Assembly: GCA_944372515.1 (NCBI GenBank)
Contig: CALVZM010000082.1
Span: forward strand, 1 to 36,134
Direction of reading: 5' to 3'
Length of the DNA stretch: 36,134 nt
Source of the DNA: an uncultured Clostridia bacterium
GTDB lineage: Bacteria; Bacillota; Clostridia; Christensenellales; Borkfalkiaceae
Numbering within the stretch: the stretch's first letter is position 1; each line of letters starts with the position of its first letter. This document shows positions 32,968 to 36,134 of the stretch, in pieces. A program made the translations under genes and the position numbers. A model generated the notes under the pieces. It searched no databases, was not told the DNA's origin, and worked only from the letters and a program-made list of their open reading frames with translations.

Positions 32968-34539
32968 ATGAATTTTTTGAGTACGCGCGGCGGACAGAAA
33001 GTTACGGGCGCACAGGCGATCGTGCAGGGCATCGCCTCGGACGGCGGGCTTTTCGTACCCGAAACCTTTCCCGCCGTGTCTTTTGAAGAACTCGGCGACA
33101 TGCTCGCAATGGGCTATCCCGAGCGCGCCGCATACGTCCTGCATAAATATCTGGACGAATACGACTATGCGGGGCTGAAAGCGGCTTGCGAACGGGCATA
33201 TGCTCAGTTTGAAGGCAGCGACGCCGCGCCGCTCGTCAAAATCGACAAGGGGCTCTACATCCTCGAACTGTTCCACGGTCCCACCTGCGCCTTCAAGGAC
33301 ATGGCGCTCACGCTGCTGCCCTATCTCTTGCGGGAGGGGTGCAATCTCTGCGGCATCAAAGAGGAGATATTGATCCTCGTCGCCACGTCGGGGGATACGG
33401 GCAAAGCGGCGCTCGAAGGGTTCAAGGACGCCGAAGGCATCCGCATCATGGTGTTCTATCCCGACGAGGGCGTGTCCAAAATGCAGAAATTGCAGATGTG
33501 CACGACGGGCGGGAACAATACCGACGTGCTCGCCGTCCGCGGCAATTTCGACGACTGCCAGACGGCGGTCAAGCGCATCTTCAACGACGAAGAGTACAAG
33601 GCGGAACTCAAAGGAAGGGGCGTGCTCCTTTCCAGCGCGAACTCCATCAACTTCGGCAGGCTCGCGCCGCAGATTGCCTATTATTTTTCCGCCTATCTCG
33701 ACCTCGTGTCGGCGGGGCAGATCAAGATCGGCGAAAAAGTGGATTTCACCGTTCCCACGGGCAATTTCGGCAACATCCTCGCGGCGTATTACGCCAAGCA
33801 GATGGGTCTGCCCGTCGGCAGGCTGGTTTGCGCGTCCAATAAAAACAACATCCTGACCGACTTCATCAGGACGGGCAGGTATGACTGCCACCGCAATTTC
33901 TATAAGACCATGTCGCCTTCCATGGACATTCTCATCTCCTCCAATCTCGAAAGGCTCCTCTTTGAAATTTCGGGCAGGAACGCCGCGATCATCAAAGAGC
34001 GCATGAAAAACCTCTCGGAAAAGGGCGTCTATATGGTTACGACGGAAGAACTCGGCAGGATCGAGGAATCTTTCTATGCCGGCTGCACCAACGAAGAGGA
34101 GACCGTGGAGTGCATGTATGATTTCTTCTGCGACTACGGCTATCCCCTGGATACCCACACGGGCGTGGCGATGAACGTGGCGCAGGGATATATGTCCAAG
34201 TGCCGGGAAGAAAAAGATCCCAAGGACAAGACCCCGCTGCCGCCCATGGTGGTCGTTTCCACCGCAAGTCCCTATAAGTTCCCGCAGGACGTGCTGTATG
34301 CCCTGACGGGCAACGACGTCAAGGACAGTTTCAAGGGCATCAAGCGGCTCAATCTTCTGACGGCGATGAAGGTGCCCAAGAGTTTGCAGGAACTGCGCTA
34401 CAAAGAACCGCGTTTCAAAGCGGTCGCCGATCCCGGATCGCTCTTTCGGGAAGTGCTGCACTTCCTCGACGTCGGAACGGAGGGCGTCGTCTCCGAAGAG
34501 ATGCCGAAAAAGCGCGCCCCCCGCAAAAAGGCGGAATGA
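32968..34539 (+). CDS. thrC: Threonine synthase
   Basis: The PLP enzyme converts O-phosphohomoserine to threonine. The 523 residues match the long form of the family. MNFLSTRGG opens the protein, followed by SDGGLFVPE. Lys110 in GPTCAFKDMAL holds the cofactor, and ATSGDTGKAALEGF and PTGNFGNILAAYYAK are the phosphate-binding loops. The last residues, KKRAPRKKAE, are a basic tail not needed for the fold. ATG 32968 follows GGGGAGTGAATT. I see no clear promoter in the 47 bp after the previous terminator, so read-through or a weak promoter may drive it. Its terminator is shared with the convergent rubredoxin gene. Confidence 0.96.
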   Translation: MNFLSTRGGQKVTGAQAIVQGIASDGGLFVPETFPAVSFEELGDMLAMGYPERAAYVLHKYLDEYDYAGLKAACERAYAQFEGSDAAPLVKIDKGLYILELFHGPTCAFKDMALTLLPYLLREGCNLCGIKEEILILVATSGDTGKAALEGFKDAEGIRIMVFYPDEGVSKMQKLQMCTTGGNNTDVLAVRGNFDDCQTAVKRIFNDEEYKAELKGRGVLLSSANSINFGRLAPQIAYYFSAYLDLVSAGQIKIGEKVDFTVPTGNFGNILAAYYAKQMGLPVGRLVCASNKNNILTDFIRTGRYDCHRNFYKTMSPSMDILISSNLERLLFEISGRNAAIIKERMKNLSEKGVYMVTTEELGRIEESFYAGCTNEEETVECMYDFFCDYGYPLDTHTGVAMNVAQGYMSKCREEKDPKDKTPLPPMVVVSTASPYKFPQDVLYALTGNDVKDSFKGIKRLNLLTAMKVPKSLQELRYKEPRFKAVADPGSLFREVLHFLDVGTEGVVSEEMPKKRAPRKKAE

Positions 34540-34582
34540 AGGGCGTCCGCGGCAGGGCGTTCGGGTAAAATAAAGACAAAAA

Positions 34583-34623
34583 ACAAACCGTCGGGCGCGT
34601 AAGTCCCGGCGGTTTGTTTTTTG
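34583..34623. terminator. Bidirectional terminator between thrC and rubredoxin
   Basis: ACAAACCGTCGGG (34583-34595) pairs with CCCGGCGGTTTGT (34605-34617), with one G-T pair. Ts follow on the plus strand and As precede it, so both convergent genes can use it. Confidence 0.85.
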
Positions 34624-34636
34624 GTTCGTTCTTTTT

Positions 34637-34795
34637 TTATTCGGCGGGTTGAAAGGCATCCTTGCCCAATCCGCACAGAGGGCACTCGAAATCTTCGGGC
34701 ACGTCCTCCCACTTGGTGCCGGGCGCAATGCCGCCTTCGGGATATCCGGCTTCTTCGTCGTATTCCCATCCGCACGCTTCGCAAACGTATTTCAT
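34637..34795 (-). CDS. Rubredoxin
   Basis: This one-electron carrier of 52 residues has a single iron bound by four cysteines. The two knuckles are YVCEACGW and FECPLCGLGK, and the middle block, GYPEGGIAPGTKWEDVPEDF, is typical. ATG 34795 follows AGGAGG at good spacing; the longer open frame upstream is rejected. In anaerobes rubredoxin often serves oxygen or peroxide reduction, but no such enzyme is adjacent. It may be co-transcribed with the degV gene 67 bp upstream. Confidence 0.95.
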   Translation of the reverse strand: MKYVCEACGWEYDEEAGYPEGGIAPGTKWEDVPEDFECPLCGLGKDAFQPAE

Positions 34796-34831
34796 GCAAC
34801 AACCTCCTTTTTTATCTTTGTTTATTTTTTT

Positions 34832-34859
34832 CGCCGCGCCGTTTTGCCGCGGCGTTTTT
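34832..34859 (+). terminator. Plus-strand terminator-like hairpin between rubredoxin and degV
   Basis: CGCCGCG (34832-34838) pairs with CGCGGCG (34848-34854), and five Ts follow on the plus strand. Both neighbouring genes lie on the minus strand, where As follow the stem. It would stop antisense transcription and not the genes themselves. Confidence 0.5.
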
Positions 34860-34862
34860 CTT

Positions 34863-35741
34863 TTACTTTTCCTTCCACACGCGGATGAAAGCGCAGGCGA
34901 GCGCGCCGGGACCGATGTGGCAAGCAACGCTCAGGGACAGGGGATCGCAAGCCGTAAAAGGAATTTCGGGGAAAATGCCTTGCAGTTCTTTTCCGAATTC
35001 TTTCGCTTTTTCAAAATTTTCGGTGTGCGCCACGGCGATGGACAGTTCTCCGTTTTCCGCAAGCGCGGCAAAGCGGGTTTTCAAATCGTTTCTGAGCCCG
35101 TCGATCATGGCGGCTTTCGCCGCTTTCATGGTAACCGTGTTCATGCGGAATTTGTCCAGCCGTTCGCCCTGGATCTGCAAGACGGGGCGCAGGTGCAGCA
35201 AACTGCCCACGGCTGCGGCGGCGGGGGTGATGCGGCCGCCTTTTTTGAGGTATTTCAGGGTGGGCAGGCTTATGTAGATGCTGGAATCGAATTTGGTGCG
35301 TTCGAGTTCGGCTTTGATCTCTTCCGCGGACATGCCCGCTTTGAGCATGGCTTGCGCGTCGAACACGCTCTGTTTCAGCGAGATGGAAATGCGCTGGTTG
35401 TCCACCACGTGAATGCGCCCGTTATAATCCTGCGCCAGCATCTTGGCGGTGTTGCACGATTCGCTCAGCCCGCTCGACATGGGGATGTACACCATGTCGT
35501 CGTACTCCTGCAAAATTTTATCCCAGAAGGCGAGCAGTTCCCCCACGACGGGCTGGGACGTGGAAACCTCGGCGTCCGAACGGAGTTTTTCGTAAAACTG
35601 TACCTGGGTCAGATTGATGTCTTCATAATATTGCTCCCCGTTGATCAGGAAGGGCATGGGTAGCACGAATATGCCCCATTCCTTTCCCTGCGACTGGGTG
35701 ATGCCGCTGTTGCTGTCCGTAACGATGGCAGTCCTTTTCAT
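34863..35741 (-). CDS. DegV family fatty-acid-binding protein
   Basis: DegV/FakB proteins hold a fatty acid so that the kinase FakA can phosphorylate its carboxylate. The 292 residues match the family. TDSNSGIT near residue 8 is the first family motif, VSTSQPVVGE near 60 and PMSSGLSESCN near 87 line the head-group site, and KKGGRI near 166 is also conserved. No FakA-type kinase gene is in the window, so the lipid role is inferred. ATG 35741 follows AGGAGG at about 12 bases, which is a little far. Confidence 0.92.
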   Translation of the reverse strand: MKRTAIVTDSNSGITQSQGKEWGIFVLPMPFLINGEQYYEDINLTQVQFYEKLRSDAEVSTSQPVVGELLAFWDKILQEYDDMVYIPMSSGLSESCNTAKMLAQDYNGRIHVVDNQRISISLKQSVFDAQAMLKAGMSAEEIKAELERTKFDSSIYISLPTLKYLKKGGRITPAAAAVGSLLHLRPVLQIQGERLDKFRMNTVTMKAAKAAMIDGLRNDLKTRFAALAENGELSIAVAHTENFEKAKEFGKELQGIFPEIPFTACDPLSLSVACHIGPGALACAFIRVWKEK

Positions 35742-36069
35742 ATCGATTGTATCCTCCTATTTTCTCGGGCATGGTATTTCTCTTTTTTTTCTTCCATGTC
35801 CGTGCGGTTTTTCTCGGGAACCGCAGCATTCTTTCTGCATTATAGCAAAAAACGCCGCGTTTGTCAATCTTCTGAACGATGTTTTCCGCTCCGCTGCGGC
35901 AAGGGGCGTCTGCGTGCAAAAAAAGGCGGCGGCAAGGGGCGGGGAGAGGAAGGAAAAACAATACATAAAAGTGCAAACTTCGACATAGATTAAATCATAC
36001 CGCAAAACCGCGGCGGGGAAAAACGCCGCCGCGCGGCGCGGGAAAGCAAAAAGGCGAGGGGGCATCAAG
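35742..36069. other. Divergent region between degV and spoIIID
   Basis: These 328 bp hold the degV promoter and about 90 bases of leader. The part from about 35870 to 36060 shows a GC-rich inverted repeat near 36008-36030 but no gene. I could not find a convincing sigma-E promoter for spoIIID. Confidence 0.6.
35839..35867 (-). promoter_or_regulatory. Consensus sigma-A promoter of degV
   Basis: On the minus strand, TTGACA (35867 to 35862), a 17-bp spacer and TATAAT (35844 to 35839), both hexamers perfect. Confidence 0.88.
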
Positions 36070-36134
36070 GTGTGGGAATACATTGACGAGCGCGTGCGGG
36101 CGCATGCGGAATACATACTGTCGACGGGCTGCAC
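36070..36134 (+). CDS. spoIIID: Stage III sporulation protein D, 3' end off-window
   Basis: Only 21 complete codons are present. From GTG 36070 they read (M/V)WEYIDERVRAHAEYILSTG, then Cys and the start of a Thr codon. This matches the N-terminus of SpoIIID, a small helix-turn-helix regulator active in the mother cell during sporulation, which in Bacillus begins MHDYIKERTIKIGKYIVE. The shared pattern is YI-ER, an aromatic-Ile pair about 11 residues on, and a short polar stretch before the helix-turn-helix. A GAGGGGG ribosome site lies about 7 bases upstream. The helix-turn-helix itself is beyond the edge, so the call rests on a short match. If right, it marks a spore-forming lineage. Confidence 0.6.
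   Translation, partial: MWEYIDERVRAHAEYILSTGC

Noticed and set aside
35941..36040. Sigma-E promoter for spoIIID
   Set aside because: Sequences such as AATACATA and CATACCGC partly resemble the -10, but no matching -35 sits at the right distance.
1..36134. tRNA genes, CRISPR arrays, insertion sequences, prophage or defence genes
   Set aside because: I looked for cloverleaf arms, regular repeats, transposase motifs and terminal inverted repeats, and saw none.

Overview
The window is a GC-rich stretch of bacterial chromosome packed with housekeeping genes. I see no phage, insertion sequence, CRISPR array, rRNA or tRNA. The gene set points to a fermentative, anaerobic, probably spore-forming member of the Clostridia. 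It has a bifunctional AdhE, a D-lactate dehydrogenase-like enzyme, rubredoxin, type III glutamine synthetase, WhiA, two DegV/YqhQ-type Firmicutes families, and the first 21 codons of spoIIID at the right edge. Sigma-A promoters with 17-18 bp spacers, purine-rich Shine-Dalgarno sites and hairpin-plus-T terminators fit this placement. A finer taxonomic call is not possible from this sequence.

Layout, left to right. Positions 1-2372: adhE (5' end missing) and its terminator. 2582-7118: a YfhO-type membrane protein and a CCA-type tRNA nucleotidyltransferase. 7298-12158: the ClpB disaggregase and GlnN, each with its own terminator. 12354-13286: an orphan compact solute-binding-like protein. 13323-19758: murB, a PHP-family hydrolase, whiA and dnaE, read in one direction, with whiA and dnaE overlapping by 4 bp. 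19967-20929: ATP-type pfkA. 21009-23912: a 1-phosphofructokinase-like gene behind a structured leader, a TtcA-family sulfurtransferase and a D-2-hydroxyacid dehydrogenase. 24029-24295: a small four-cysteine protein of unknown function. 24366-26724 (minus strand): three genes coupled by 4-bp overlaps (an MDR dehydrogenase without zinc ligands, a HAD phosphatase, a YfcE phosphodiesterase). 26974-30239: rpmE, a fused YqhQ(DUF1385)-PrmC protein and prfA, a translation cluster in which PrmC modifies the RF1 encoded next door. 30332-30754 (minus): hsp20. 31108-34539: an aminotransferase, a small P-loop protein and threonine synthase. 34637-35741 (minus): rubredoxin and a DegV protein. 36070-end: spoIIID start.

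The genes cover fermentation (adhE, ldh-like), the upper part of glycolysis (pfkA, fruK), nitrogen and aspartate-family amino acid metabolism (glnN, aminotransferase, thrC), cell wall (murB), replication (dnaE), tRNA and translation (cca, ttcA, rpmE, prmC, prfA) and protein quality control (clpB, hsp20).

I did not find a convincing new multi-gene system. The points most worth a second look are the YqhQ-PrmC fusion, the overlapping minus-strand operon led by a zinc-less dehydrogenase, a start codon in the loop of a perfect inverted repeat, the structured fruK leader, a Ser-to-Cys change in MurB, and the absence of rapZ/yvcK beside whiA.
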